The translations under genes were made by a program, and so were the position numbers. The notes under the pieces were generated by a model. The model was not told the origin of the DNA and made no database searches. It saw nothing but the letters and a program-made list of their open reading frames with translations. DNA of 64,000 bases from CAG-390 sp045541375 (lineage in GTDB: Bacteria; Bacillota; Clostridia; Oscillospirales; CAG-272), in the NCBI GenBank assembly GCA_045541375.1, contig JAZQJB010000144.1, forward strand, positions 1-64,000, in the 5' to 3' direction. Of this stretch, positions 52,201-60,888 are shown piece by piece (position 1 is the first letter of the stretch; the number at the start of each line of letters is the position of its first letter).

Positions 52201-52798
52201 TATCTTTTATGTATGATTCAGCGCAGAAACGAAGGTAATCAGTTCCGTTGGGGAGTGTAAGTGTTTTATAGTATACGTCAAGGAGAGTGTCTGCTAACTT
52301 TGTTTCGCTCCGTGCGGTTGTTATTTCATCAGCGAATGCTGAGAATTTGTCGTCCGTCCTATAACGCCTTTCAATTACAGCATTCATTACCTCACGACGC
52401 AGAATTTTCAACTCGGTTTCATCAGCTAACCTAAATTTTGCTGGCAAACCGAGTCGTTGAAAATTTGATCTGACAAGATTGAGATAATATGAGTCGATTG
52501 TGCATATATCGGCGCTTCCCAGCGAAGTGAGTTGTTTAGATAGGAAAGAATTCGAAGGATTCAAAGCAAGTGCTTTGCCGAGTTCACGTGAGATTCTGCT
52601 TCTGAGCTCTGCAGCCGCAGCTCTGGTGAAGGTAACGATAAGCATAGAAGTGATTTCAGCGGGACGTTCCGGGTCAGTAAGAAGTCTGATAATCCTTTCG
52701 GTTAACGTAGCGGTCTTGCCTGATCCGGCAGCAGCAGATACAAGTATATTTCTGTTGCGAAGATCTATTGCGAGCTTTTGAGCTTTTGTAAATTCCAT
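49226..52798 (-). CDS. addA: ATP-dependent helicase/nuclease AddA
   Basis: 1190-residue UvrD-type helicase with a C-terminal nuclease, partner of AddB in double-strand break resection. Walker A SAAAGSGKTATLTERI near residue 16, IFVDEYQDTD near 390 (motif II) and IMTVHKSKGLEFPVVFLFG near 770 (motif V) mark the motor. YVALTRARDILYV is motif VI. The RecB-type nuclease motif LVLCDYKTDRIP lies near residue 1130. Full length. It starts 11 bases after addB on the same strand. Confidence 0.95.
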   Translation of the reverse strand: MEFTKAQKLAIDLRNRNILVSAAAGSGKTATLTERIIRLLTDPERPAEITSMLIVTFTRAAAAELRSRISRELGKALALNPSNSFLSKQLTSLGSADICTIDSYYLNLVRSNFQRLGLPAKFRLADETELKILRREVMNAVIERRYRTDDKFSAFADEITTARSETKLADTLLDVYYKTLTLPNGTDYLRFCAESYIKDIDSDFFSTPTGKQVQAYVLEVIEYLIKRCNRLLGMIESDSSAAPYGPAISADLDFLTNFKSLLHNGSYAEARDVIYDYSPVNLGKISATSKSEFTESVKTERTAIKDKIIKLRDREFSVLPEDIREICSTSATLSIKIAEVLGDFISAYNTEKTANSVCEFSDLRKYALNLLTDSNGNPTQIALEEQKKYSHIFVDEYQDTDTVQDFVFNTISNGSNLFFVGDIKQSIYSFRGAEPSVFAHYRKSYLPATDCDNADNTPLSVFMSENFRCSPNIISFTNAVCSYLFRECETDNKGIGYVSQDDLIASRNPPYSDDKVNIVLLDTDDDGDTSDPSCRYILSEIKSILKNRVKCDGNKYLPKDIAILTRSNKEASKIADALAKAGIPYANSTGNDLFENSEVLLMFSLLSTADNPQRDIPLAAVLRSPIFSFTLSELVKIKFGRKDISLYDSICEYANSDESDVTLREKCNRAVRRIDKYRTEAEAVPVHLFIRFLWKDTNALMYAGSDKESKKRTPTERRRNLRKFYDYARRYEASSYKGLHDFVEYVSGIISQNTKIADEDAATSNTVRIMTVHKSKGLEFPVVFLFGADKVISDQDSKKNMIFSPNENIGIAFKISDSTGLGQIESPYRIALSNRTVEKSAEEEIRVLYVALTRARDILYVIASGKSGFAEERLQNAIDKASVGGRKTVIESTSWLDRILLGLAADQTNRSYRILTPIFTDESGADVPQSSISEIDSKEVEAICEILEPSLNYKYPFSSASNIPAKVSVSKLYPELLNEIEDYSDIIKKAESLESKKPKFLDGKATAAEEGTATHLFLQFCDFANLSTHESSIREEIARLVEKKYIPQQTTDLIRIDEISKFISSDFYCRILNAKKLYREFRFNVFLPAVDFTNNAEIKQAYADEKILVQGVIDLCFIDENDKLVLCDYKTDRIPREIRSDRESTTAYLKERHAQQLLYYSKAIEKIMGKSPDGVYIYSLSFGDALEIDL

Positions 52799-52809
52799 AT
52801 ATACATCCT

Positions 52810-55800
52810 CTACTTGTCATTCTTTTCTGCTGCTCTGCAAATTGAAGCATAACTGCAATATTTGCAAGCGTCGCCGCCTTCTTTTGGGACAGCATTTGCA
52901 TTTCCTGAGAGAATTTCGTTTCCGATTGAAACGAGTACCTCGTTAACTTGATTGAATAACTTATTGAATTCTTCTTCTGATACTGTTGAACGCTTACGCG
53001 GCGAAGACATTAAATATCTGCTTTGTGATGAGTGACTGAGAGCGTTCAAGACTTTTTTATCGTCAATGACAAGCCCACTACGCTTGATTTCTGCAATAGC
53101 AGATTTTTTTGTGTTAGCACTATCTTGAAAACCTTTTGCCTTGACTTTTGAAGGAACGGCTGAAAGATATGTAATCCCTGCAGGCATAATTTTTTCGTTG
53201 GATTTTTCCCTTATTCTTTTGTTGCTCGTAAGTGAGAAAATATAAAGCAAAAGCTGCAGATTCTTTCCTTCAGCGATATCTGACAGTGAAAATGTTTTGT
53301 CTCCGGTTTTGTAGTCAACGACACGCAGATATACGTTATCACCGTCTTTGTATATGTCTACTCTGTCTATGATACCGTTGAGCGTTAGTTCTGTTCCATT
53401 GTTTAACGATACAGCTATTGATGGAAATTCTTTGGTTCCGATAGGAAGTTCAAAGTATCGCGGAACAAAACTGCTGTCAGAGAATTCATTGAGCAGATCA
53501 TCAATCAACAGTACCGAAAGAGTCTTAAGTCTATCAATAAGATGGAACAACCTTGCGTTGCTTTTTTCATGTTCATCAAGTAATAATTCCGATAGGTAAG
53601 AACTGATGATATTATCTATAGCAGCATTCTTTTCTTTACCTTCAGGATAAATGCCTTTGTTGGATACAAATACATAGAATAAGAATTTTTCTAGTATTGC
53701 ATGAACAAAAGTGCCGATGTTGTTATAAGCAAACTCGGCTATTTTGCCGTCGTCAAGCTTGAGATAATATTTGCAGGAGTAAGCAAATTTGCACTTGATG
53801 AACTCTTCGATTTTAGACTGACTGATGCGCAATTGTTTGCCAATTGCCATATTGACAACTTGCGGATCTATAACGTCGGAAACTGCTGATATGCCGTCTC
53901 CTGTATGAGCATGGTATTCGTCGGTACTGTTTTTCAGCAAAATCTCTATTGCTTTACCCGTTGAGGTTCCTTCAAACAAAGGATAGTATTCCGATAATGC
54001 TTTGTATGAGGACAGCTTAGTATAAAGATCTTCTGAAGTCTCCTTGATAACGATATCGGGGAATAGCGCGGTGATTCGAGAAAGCGCAATAGAAGGTTCA
54101 CTATCGGCTCTTGTAAAAACTATAAGATGTTGAGAAGGCGCAGACGCGGCTCGGCGGAAGTAATATAGTTCATCGGAGGCACGGAACTCGCGGTCTCCGG
54201 AAATCGCAATATTGTGATTTATCAAATAGTCTCTCTCAGTATCTGTCAAAAGCCCCGAACTTTGCACATTTGCGGGGAAATCTCCGTCGCAAGCTCCAAG
54301 CAAAACAACACACTTTGCGTTGTCAGCTCGCATCATATTGGCAGAACCGATCATAACCTCATCTTGAGAGGTGGGGATGGAACCGAGCTCGGTGTTTTCA
54401 AGTACAGTTCTTACAGCTGTTGAAAACGTAATAATGTCCGGTTGCTCGTCCGGATTCATTGCTTCACAGATTGAATCGAGTGCATCAATAAAGATGTCAT
54501 ATATCCTGACAAATTCACTAGCTTCTCGTACTTTACCCATATCGATATATCTTAAAGCAATGATACGCAATGAGGAGCAAACATCAAGCTTGTCGAGATA
54601 ATTCAAAGTTGCAATGGACAGATCTTTGTAAGAAGTGGCGCTTTTTAACTCAGCGACGTACAGCTTTAGTTTGACAATAAAACTGTTCTTTACTTTGTTA
54701 GCAATTGCAAGGATTTTTTCGCCTCTTTCGGTTTTGTTTATTGAATAACCTTCGGGATTCATATTCCAATCTGACTCGGTTAAGAACTTTTTTCCTGATA
54801 TCTTCCACTTAGCGGTATAAGCCTCAAAAATATCCGCATCGTGAGTAGAGATCCCGCAAAGTCCGGTTTTTAAGTGAGTTATTACATCGGATCTTTGCCA
54901 ACCGTATGCTGCGATTCTAAGCGCGGAAAGAACCAATCTTGATAACGGAGAAAGAGAAAGGTCAGTTTTGTCTGAAATAAAATATGGAATATCAAAGTTT
55001 TCAAGAGCCAGGTCAATAATTCCGCGATACTTTTCTGCATCGCGTGCAATTATCGAAATGTCACGATAACGGTAACCTGATTCAATTAGCTTCTTGATTT
55101 TAGCAGACGCAAACTCGCATTCATCGTAAATATCAGCTGCGCGATATACTTCGATAGTTTGATTTGCTTCGATGTTTGCTTCTTGTGGAAGAACGGAATC
55201 AAGTTTCCAAAGATCTGTGCTAAGTATCATTAAAGCATCTGAATTTGTTCTGTGATTTTCAGTAAGTTCAATGGTTTTAGAAGTAATACCGAGTGAGGCA
55301 CAATCATGTCTGAGAATTTCAGAAAAGCGTTTCAAGGATACTGTATCTATCCCTTTGAATCCTGGATAAGGTATACCGATGGTAATGAAACAGTTATCGG
55401 CTTGACGGAAGATGGATTTGATAATACTGTGCTCAAGGTTGGTTAAGCTTGAAAAGCCGTCTATGTAAACGTTGGTATCAGCAAAGCAATTTTCTTCTTC
55501 CAAAAGTTTTGATAAACGATATAATTCATTGTTCTCGTCAGAAAATCTTTCGTTTAACAGGTTAGAGTATATAGCGCATACGGTTGCAATATCTTTGAGC
55601 TTATTTGATAAAACGGAATCAGGCATTGATTCGGAAAATTTTTCGACTGATTCAAATGTGATCCCCGAAGCAGTAAATTCCTTGTATATTGCTAACATAG
55701 ATTCAGCAAGCGCTCTATCGTCATTTCTGCTAATCTGATATTCTGTCAAAAACGGTCCCGCGGTTTTCACTGCTTGCCACATTAAAAGTTTCTGGATCGC

Positions 55801-56055
55801 AGGTGTAGCATAGTTATACGTAATTCCGCCATATATGCGGAAAAGCTTGTTTGCAAGACGAGTAAAATTCAGTACTTCAATATGAAGTTGCGCAGACGGG
55901 GGAAGCCTGCGCAGCGAATCACGCTCTAACGTGACCGTCATCTGTTCAGGAACAATTAAAATTGCATTCTTGCCATTGGCGGCATCTTCTTCAAGTCTTT
56001 TAAAAATTACTTCAGTTTTACCCGTTCCGGGATTTCCATAAATAAAATATATCAT
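52810..56055 (-). CDS. addB: ATP-dependent nuclease subunit AddB
   Basis: 1081-residue partner of AddA, an inactivated helicase with an iron-sulfur nuclease domain. The N-terminal Walker A is FIYGNPGTGKTEVIFKRL at residue 3. The nuclease domain contains YLRVVDYKTGDKTF near residue 935. Its [4Fe-4S] cluster is fed by the Cys in EEFIKCKFAYSC (near 765) and the C-terminal CKYCSYASIC (CxxCx5C near 1065). Its start overlaps the queG-like stop by 4 bases. Full length for the family. Confidence 0.93.
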   Translation of the reverse strand: MIYFIYGNPGTGKTEVIFKRLEEDAANGKNAILIVPEQMTVTLERDSLRRLPPSAQLHIEVLNFTRLANKLFRIYGGITYNYATPAIQKLLMWQAVKTAGPFLTEYQISRNDDRALAESMLAIYKEFTASGITFESVEKFSESMPDSVLSNKLKDIATVCAIYSNLLNERFSDENNELYRLSKLLEEENCFADTNVYIDGFSSLTNLEHSIIKSIFRQADNCFITIGIPYPGFKGIDTVSLKRFSEILRHDCASLGITSKTIELTENHRTNSDALMILSTDLWKLDSVLPQEANIEANQTIEVYRAADIYDECEFASAKIKKLIESGYRYRDISIIARDAEKYRGIIDLALENFDIPYFISDKTDLSLSPLSRLVLSALRIAAYGWQRSDVITHLKTGLCGISTHDADIFEAYTAKWKISGKKFLTESDWNMNPEGYSINKTERGEKILAIANKVKNSFIVKLKLYVAELKSATSYKDLSIATLNYLDKLDVCSSLRIIALRYIDMGKVREASEFVRIYDIFIDALDSICEAMNPDEQPDIITFSTAVRTVLENTELGSIPTSQDEVMIGSANMMRADNAKCVVLLGACDGDFPANVQSSGLLTDTERDYLINHNIAISGDREFRASDELYYFRRAASAPSQHLIVFTRADSEPSIALSRITALFPDIVIKETSEDLYTKLSSYKALSEYYPLFEGTSTGKAIEILLKNSTDEYHAHTGDGISAVSDVIDPQVVNMAIGKQLRISQSKIEEFIKCKFAYSCKYYLKLDDGKIAEFAYNNIGTFVHAILEKFLFYVFVSNKGIYPEGKEKNAAIDNIISSYLSELLLDEHEKSNARLFHLIDRLKTLSVLLIDDLLNEFSDSSFVPRYFELPIGTKEFPSIAVSLNNGTELTLNGIIDRVDIYKDGDNVYLRVVDYKTGDKTFSLSDIAEGKNLQLLLYIFSLTSNKRIREKSNEKIMPAGITYLSAVPSKVKAKGFQDSANTKKSAIAEIKRSGLVIDDKKVLNALSHSSQSRYLMSSPRKRSTVSEEEFNKLFNQVNEVLVSIGNEILSGNANAVPKEGGDACKYCSYASICRAAEKNDK

Positions 56056-56876
56056 TTATTTTTACCGTTTGTTTTTGAATCAATAATACTAATATTCCTC
56101 AAAATTGTAGCGCATCCTCGCCAGCTGTACGCTCTTGATTGAAAATCATGTACGTCGGTTACGCTCTCTTCGGAAGCGTTGTTTAATACGTTGTTGTTAA
56201 ACCAAGGTGTGTCTGTATAAATTGTACCTTGTGATTTTGCGTATTTAGTGTGTGGGCACACTTCTTGGCAGATGTCGCACCCCCAAGCGCAAGAAGATTC
56301 TTTGATCAGCGAAGCCTCATTTTCTGTAAGGTTGCCTTTCTTTTGAGATATTGCAGAAAGACAAGTCTTTTTATCAGAAAAATCTGCAGGGCACGCGTTT
56401 TTGCATTTTCCGCATTTTTCACACGAAAGAATATCCATCGCTTGATTGTTGCACTCAATGTCGCTAATTATCTCAAACAGAAATACGTACGATGAGTGTT
56501 TAGGAGTTATCAGCAAACTGTGCTCACCAATTATTCCCAGCCCTGCTTTAGCGGCTGCAGTTTTTTCGTTAATCGGAGAATGATCTCCAAAGCATAAGAA
56601 ATTGGCTTCAGGGTAAATAGCATGTGCTTTTTCGATAATTGTTTCTCCGAGTTTTTGTATGTATGTATGATAATCATATGCCAAAGCATAAGCGGAGACA
56701 TTTTTTGTTTCTTCACAATAATGTGTATAGTATGGAATTGTTCCTATGCATACACTTTTGGGTTCGAAAGGTATCTTGCCGACAAGTCTTTCGTTGATTA
56801 TTTCGCAATCTATGTATTTTACAGCAGCAGCGTCACCCGCACCGCATTCTATCATCAACTCGATAAGCTTTTTCAT
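56052..56876 (-). CDS. Short QueG-like iron-sulfur protein (epoxyqueuosine reductase family)
   Basis: 274 residues, the compact clade without the HEAT-repeat C-terminus of the about 380-residue QueG. GDHSPINEKTAAAKAGLGIIG near residue 100 matches the cobalamin and acid-residue region. Two [4Fe-4S] motifs are intact: CEKCGKCKNACP near 157 and CAWGCDICQEVCP near 200. QueG reduces epoxyqueuosine in tRNA. Short members may do the same or act on other substrates. ATG 56876 is preferred because GAGG lies 9 bases before it. First gene of the operon with addB and addA. Confidence 0.8.
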   Translation of the reverse strand: MKKLIELMIECGAGDAAAVKYIDCEIINERLVGKIPFEPKSVCIGTIPYYTHYCEETKNVSAYALAYDYHTYIQKLGETIIEKAHAIYPEANFLCFGDHSPINEKTAAAKAGLGIIGEHSLLITPKHSSYVFLFEIISDIECNNQAMDILSCEKCGKCKNACPADFSDKKTCLSAISQKKGNLTENEASLIKESSCAWGCDICQEVCPHTKYAKSQGTIYTDTPWFNNNVLNNASEESVTDVHDFQSRAYSWRGCATILRNISIIDSKTNGKNK

Positions 56877-56904
56877 TTCACGCCTCATTGTTTTATTTAT
56901 AAAT

Positions 56905-56933
56905 AGTATATCATAAATTTTATAATATTACAA
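56905..56933 (-). promoter_or_regulatory. Promoter of the queG-addB-addA operon
   Basis: Minus strand: TTGTAA (56928-56933), 17 bases, TATACT (56905-56910), 29 bases before the start at 56876. Confidence 0.65.
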
Positions 56934-57059
56934 GATATTTTTACAAGCAATTAGATCAAAAAACATCTGCGATTTAATCTTTCAACATATTTTTATTGCA
57001 TCATCATAAAATCTTCACAATTGGGAGTTATAATGTTTTTAGCATTAAGGAGGTTTATG

Positions 57060-58466
57060 ATGGATAATTATAATTTCGAATACAAAAACAATGAAAATAC
57101 AACTGCAGAGAATGTCGCTCCTACCGATAATCAGGAAAACGGAATTAAGACTTATGGCGCTGTCTATACCCCTAACTCAAACGGCAACGGATATTCTTGC
57201 AATAAGTACAATACGGAAGGCGAAGAACCACAAATAGTTTCGTATGTTCAGAATAGCGTAAAAAAGAAAAGAAGATCCGGGGTTCCGATTGCTATTTTGG
57301 CAATCGCAATTGTAGTGAGCATTATACTCTCAAGTGCTGTTTCGTTCGGAGCAATTATGTTGTTTACCAACGTTGGCGATTACCAAGAGGCACACGAGGA
57401 TACCGACTTTCATCAAGATCAACCGCCTGCGCCTGTAACTAACAATATGTACGTTGACAATTCTCCGAACTATACTGAAGAAACAATTGTTAAAGATACG
57501 CTGATGAGTATGGAAGCGGCAATTAAATCCGTAAAGGACTCCGTTGTTGAGATCACCACAGAATCTCTTAAAAGCGGCTTTGGTGGATTTTCTCAGTATG
57601 TTGTCGGCGGTGCAGGAAGCGGCGTGATAATATCTTCGGGTGGATACATTATTACCAATAATCACGTTGTTGAAGGCGCAAGTAACATTTCTGTCAGACT
57701 AACTGACGGCTCCGTTCATAAGGCAACTCTGGTAGGCACTGACAGTAAATCTGATATCGCGGTCATTTTAATTACGCCTCCCGAAGGTGTGACATTGACT
57801 CCTGCGGTTAAGGGCGACAGTGATCAACTGGCATTGGGCCAAACGGTAATCGCAATCGGTAATCCCCTTGGTGAGCTTGGCGGTACCGTTACCGACGGAA
57901 TTATCAGTTGCCTTGCAAGAGAGATAGCGATCGAAGGCAGCGGCACGATGACCCTTCTTCAGACAAATGCTGCAGTAAGCCCCGGTAATTCGGGTGGTGG
58001 GCTGTTTGATCTCTACGGTCGTTTAATAGGCGTTGTCAACGCAAAATTCAGCGGTGACGGCGTTGAGGGAATCAGCTTTGCGATTCCAATGAATACTGCA
58101 TGGGACGTTGCAAAACAACTTATTGATAAGGGCTATGTGTCCGGCCGTCCCGCCTTGGGCGTTGAGCTTTCACAGGTTCAGTATGGATATGGTATAATTG
58201 GTGTAACAGCATATCAGGTTGTAGTTACTGATCCTTTGAACGTTAAGGAATTGAAAGCAAACGATATAATCATTGGTGTAAATAACGAACAGATCTCAAC
58301 TCTCGGCGAATTGTCAGATATTCTTTCTTCGCACAAAATCGGAGACACGTTGACGCTTACCGTTATCAGAGAAAGAAGATACGTTGATGTAAAGGTAACC
58401 CTTGTTGAGTATGTTCCCACTTCCAATGGAGAGCAATCGCAGAAAAAACAGCCTACGCGGGGGTGA
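57060..58466 (+). CDS. HtrA/DegP-type serine protease, membrane-anchored
   Basis: 468 residues. A polar cytoplasmic region (1-80) rich in Asn is followed by a single membrane segment at about 80-105 (VPIAILAIAIVVSIILSSAV). The trypsin-like domain has the catalytic His in TNNHVVEG near 205, Asp in SKSDIAVI near 235 and Ser in AAVSPGNSGGGLFDLYG near 310, all intact. One PDZ domain (about 370-460) carries LKANDIIIGVNNEQIS. It degrades misfolded envelope proteins. Strong AAGGAGG ribosome site at 57047. Followed at once by a response regulator and histidine kinase. Confidence 0.93.
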   Translation: MDNYNFEYKNNENTTAENVAPTDNQENGIKTYGAVYTPNSNGNGYSCNKYNTEGEEPQIVSYVQNSVKKKRRSGVPIAILAIAIVVSIILSSAVSFGAIMLFTNVGDYQEAHEDTDFHQDQPPAPVTNNMYVDNSPNYTEETIVKDTLMSMEAAIKSVKDSVVEITTESLKSGFGGFSQYVVGGAGSGVIISSGGYIITNNHVVEGASNISVRLTDGSVHKATLVGTDSKSDIAVILITPPEGVTLTPAVKGDSDQLALGQTVIAIGNPLGELGGTVTDGIISCLAREIAIEGSGTMTLLQTNAAVSPGNSGGGLFDLYGRLIGVVNAKFSGDGVEGISFAIPMNTAWDVAKQLIDKGYVSGRPALGVELSQVQYGYGIIGVTAYQVVVTDPLNVKELKANDIIIGVNNEQISTLGELSDILSSHKIGDTLTLTVIRERRYVDVKVTLVEYVPTSNGEQSQKKQPTRG

Positions 58467-58471
58467 TCACA

Positions 58472-59173
58472 ATGTATAGAATTCTTGTTGTTGATGATGA
58501 ACTCGGCATCAGATCAATTGTAAAGAAGTATGCTGAATTTGAGGGTCATACAGTATTTGAGGCCGGAGACGGAATGGAAGCGGTGCTCCTATTTCGTGAA
58601 TTGGGCGCAGACATAATTATAATGGACATTATGATGCCGGAACTTGACGGGTTTTCGGCTGTCAGAGAGATCAGAAAGACAAGCTCAGTTCCGATAATTA
58701 TGCTTTCCGCAAGAGGAGAAGAGTACGATAAGATCAATGGCTTCAACCTTGGAATTGACGACTATGTAGTAAAGCCGTTTTCTCCCAGAGAGTTGATGCT
58801 TCGTATTGAGGCGGTTATGAAAAGAGTATCTGCTTCTCCTGCTGCATCACAAGAGCCCAAGCACGAGATTATTGAACTGGATGACGGAAATCTTAAGGCA
58901 GATATATCTGCGCGGATAGTCTATATTGACGGTCAACGAGTTGATATGTCACCGAAGGAATATGAGTTGTTTTTCTATATGCTGCTCAATAAAAACATTG
59001 CGCTTTCCAGAGAAAAACTAATATCTGAAGTGTGGGGCTATGATTTTTATGGCGATGCAAGAACGCTTGACACGCATATAAAACTTCTCAGAAAATCCCT
59101 CGGAAGATATTCTGATTGCATTGTAACACTTCGCGGCGTTGGATACAGATTCGAAACAAAGATCAAGGTATAA
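58472..59173 (+). CDS. OmpR-family response regulator
   Basis: 233 residues. Receiver domain with the phospho-acceptor Asp in IIIMDIMMPELDG near residue 51, a phospho-sensing Ser in IIMLSARGEEYDK near 80, and Lys in DDYVVKPFSPREL near 102. C-terminal winged helix domain with PKEYELFFYMLL near 165 and VWGYDFYGDARTLDTHIK near 190. ATG 58472 lies 5 bases after the htrA stop and its ribosome site is in the end of htrA, so they are coupled. Most likely controls htrA and other envelope genes. Confidence 0.95.
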   Translation: MYRILVVDDELGIRSIVKKYAEFEGHTVFEAGDGMEAVLLFRELGADIIIMDIMMPELDGFSAVREIRKTSSVPIIMLSARGEEYDKINGFNLGIDDYVVKPFSPRELMLRIEAVMKRVSASPAASQEPKHEIIELDDGNLKADISARIVYIDGQRVDMSPKEYELFFYMLLNKNIALSREKLISEVWGYDFYGDARTLDTHIKLLRKSLGRYSDCIVTLRGVGYRFETKIKV

Positions 59174-59188
59174 TTGAGGTTTGGGGCT

Positions 59189-60718
59189 ATGAGCGCTTCC
59201 GAAAAAGCTAAAAGAACTTCTTCTGCAAAAATAAAAGGCATCGGTATCCGAGGTCAGTTAGTCCTCGGTTTTACAGCGTTTGCATTTGTTATCTTGCTCA
59301 TCGTTTGGATATTTCAGATACTGCTGCTCGATAAGTTTTATGAGTTTACCAAATATTCTGAGCTGAGATCTGTATTAGACACAATTGAATACTCTATCGA
59401 TAGCGAAGATATTGACGAAATATGCTCTGATCTTGCTGCGCAATATGACGTTTGTATCGCCATTTATACGGTTGCTGACGGTTGTATAAACGAATGTATA
59501 GCCGACAAAGAAGTTTCTCCTACTTGTGTCATTCACTATGCGGAGAAAGAATCCTTAAATGACTATTATGCAAAAGCATTGAAGTCCGGATCTACGTATA
59601 CTCAAAGATTAAATCTTAATCCGGAACCCGGATTTGATAATGATGAACATTCAAAAGAAGTTCCGCCTCATCATCGCGAAGAATACAGGCACAAGAATCG
59701 CGAGGATCTTTTGTCGGAGGTAGTAGTATCTGTTAAAGCTTTGAATGATGCAAACGGTAACGAATACGCGGCATTCATCAACTTGCGTTTTACACCTGTA
59801 AATGCTATTCAGCAGACAAGAGATATGCAATTCGGCTATATTGCATTGGGTGTGATTATCGTTGCGGTGTTTTTTGCGTTACTGTTTTCAATAAGAATTG
59901 CAAGGCCAATCGAAAGGATGACTTATTCCGCAGCAAAAATGGCAAATGGCGATTATTCGGTTGAATTTAAGGCTGAGGGGATGCGCGAAACCAAGCATCT
60001 TGCGCGCACATTGAATTTTGCTGTTGAGCAAATATCAAAAACTGATAATCTTCAAAGGGAATTGATTGCGAACATTTCCCACGATCTGAGAACGCCATTG
60101 ACACTGATTTCGGGATATTCTGAGATGATGCGTGACATACCGGGAGAGAATACGCCGGAAAATTCGCAGCTTATAATTGATGAAACCAAAAGGCTTACTA
60201 CGTTGGTCAATGATATGCTTGACTATTCTAAGTATTCGTCTGGATGTAACTCACCTGCGTTTGAGGAATTCAATTTAACCGAATCCGTCAGAAAGACCAT
60301 GGCGCGGTATAATGAGTTTGTTAAAGTAAATGGTTATACCATTGATTTTGATTATGACCGTGAGGCAGGTATCGTTGCCGACGAAAGGATGATACTGCAG
60401 GTTCTATATAATTTGCTGAACAATGCGGTAAATTACACAGGCGAAGACAAAAGAGTGCGCATTACGCAACGTATAATTGATGACGCTAAAGTGCGTATAT
60501 CTATTTATGATAGCGGTGAAGGCATTCCGAGCGAGAAGTTGACAGATATATGGGATAGATATTATAAGGTCGATAAATCCCATAAGAGAGCTTTGACCGG
60601 TAGCGGTCTCGGTCTATCGATCGTCAGCAGGTTACTGCAAATGCATTCGGCTTCTTACGGAGTTGAATCATCGGAAGGCAAAGGCTCTTGCTTTTGGTTT
60701 GAACTGCCGATTGCTTAA
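59189..60718 (+). CDS. Membrane sensor histidine kinase
   Basis: 509 residues. First membrane segment near 20-42 (VLGFTAFAFVILLIVWIFQIL), a sensor region outside the cell of about 165 residues with a His/Glu-rich stretch (PPHHREEYRHKNRED), and a second membrane segment near 215-235. HAMP domain (ARPIERMTYSAAKM). HisKA with the phospho-His in NISHDLRTPLTLISGYSE near 290, and HATPase with NNAVNYTG, DSGEGIPSEKL and GSGLGLSIV. Starts 15 bases after the regulator. The His-rich outer loop could bind a metal. Confidence 0.94.
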   Translation: MSASEKAKRTSSAKIKGIGIRGQLVLGFTAFAFVILLIVWIFQILLLDKFYEFTKYSELRSVLDTIEYSIDSEDIDEICSDLAAQYDVCIAIYTVADGCINECIADKEVSPTCVIHYAEKESLNDYYAKALKSGSTYTQRLNLNPEPGFDNDEHSKEVPPHHREEYRHKNREDLLSEVVVSVKALNDANGNEYAAFINLRFTPVNAIQQTRDMQFGYIALGVIIVAVFFALLFSIRIARPIERMTYSAAKMANGDYSVEFKAEGMRETKHLARTLNFAVEQISKTDNLQRELIANISHDLRTPLTLISGYSEMMRDIPGENTPENSQLIIDETKRLTTLVNDMLDYSKYSSGCNSPAFEEFNLTESVRKTMARYNEFVKVNGYTIDFDYDREAGIVADERMILQVLYNLLNNAVNYTGEDKRVRITQRIIDDAKVRISIYDSGEGIPSEKLTDIWDRYYKVDKSHKRALTGSGLGLSIVSRLLQMHSASYGVESSEGKGSCFWFELPIA

Positions 60719-60733
60719 AAATATTCATATTTT

Positions 60734-60776
60734 ATCCCCTGTCAAATGCATAAATTCGCGTTTTTGACGGGGGATT
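60734..60776. other. Hairpin after the htrA-regulator-kinase operon
   Basis: 13-bp stem with one G-U pair (60734-60746 with about 60764-60776) and a roughly 16-base loop. No clear U-tract follows, so it is only a possible terminator before the sortase promoter. Confidence 0.4.
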
Positions 60777-60820
60777 TATGTACTAAGTGTATAATTTTCT
60801 TAAAAAAAGGTCATTTAATA

Positions 60821-60849
60821 TTGTATTTTGCGCAGTTATGTAATATAAT
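60821..60849 (+). promoter_or_regulatory. Promoter of the sortase gene
   Basis: TTGTAT (60821-60826), 17 bases, TATAAT (60844-60849), 39 bases before the start codon. A strong AAAGGAGG ribosome site at 60873 follows. Confidence 0.75.
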
Positions 60850-60888
60850 GTATGTAATTATAATCTTATTTGAAAGGAGGCACCGCGA

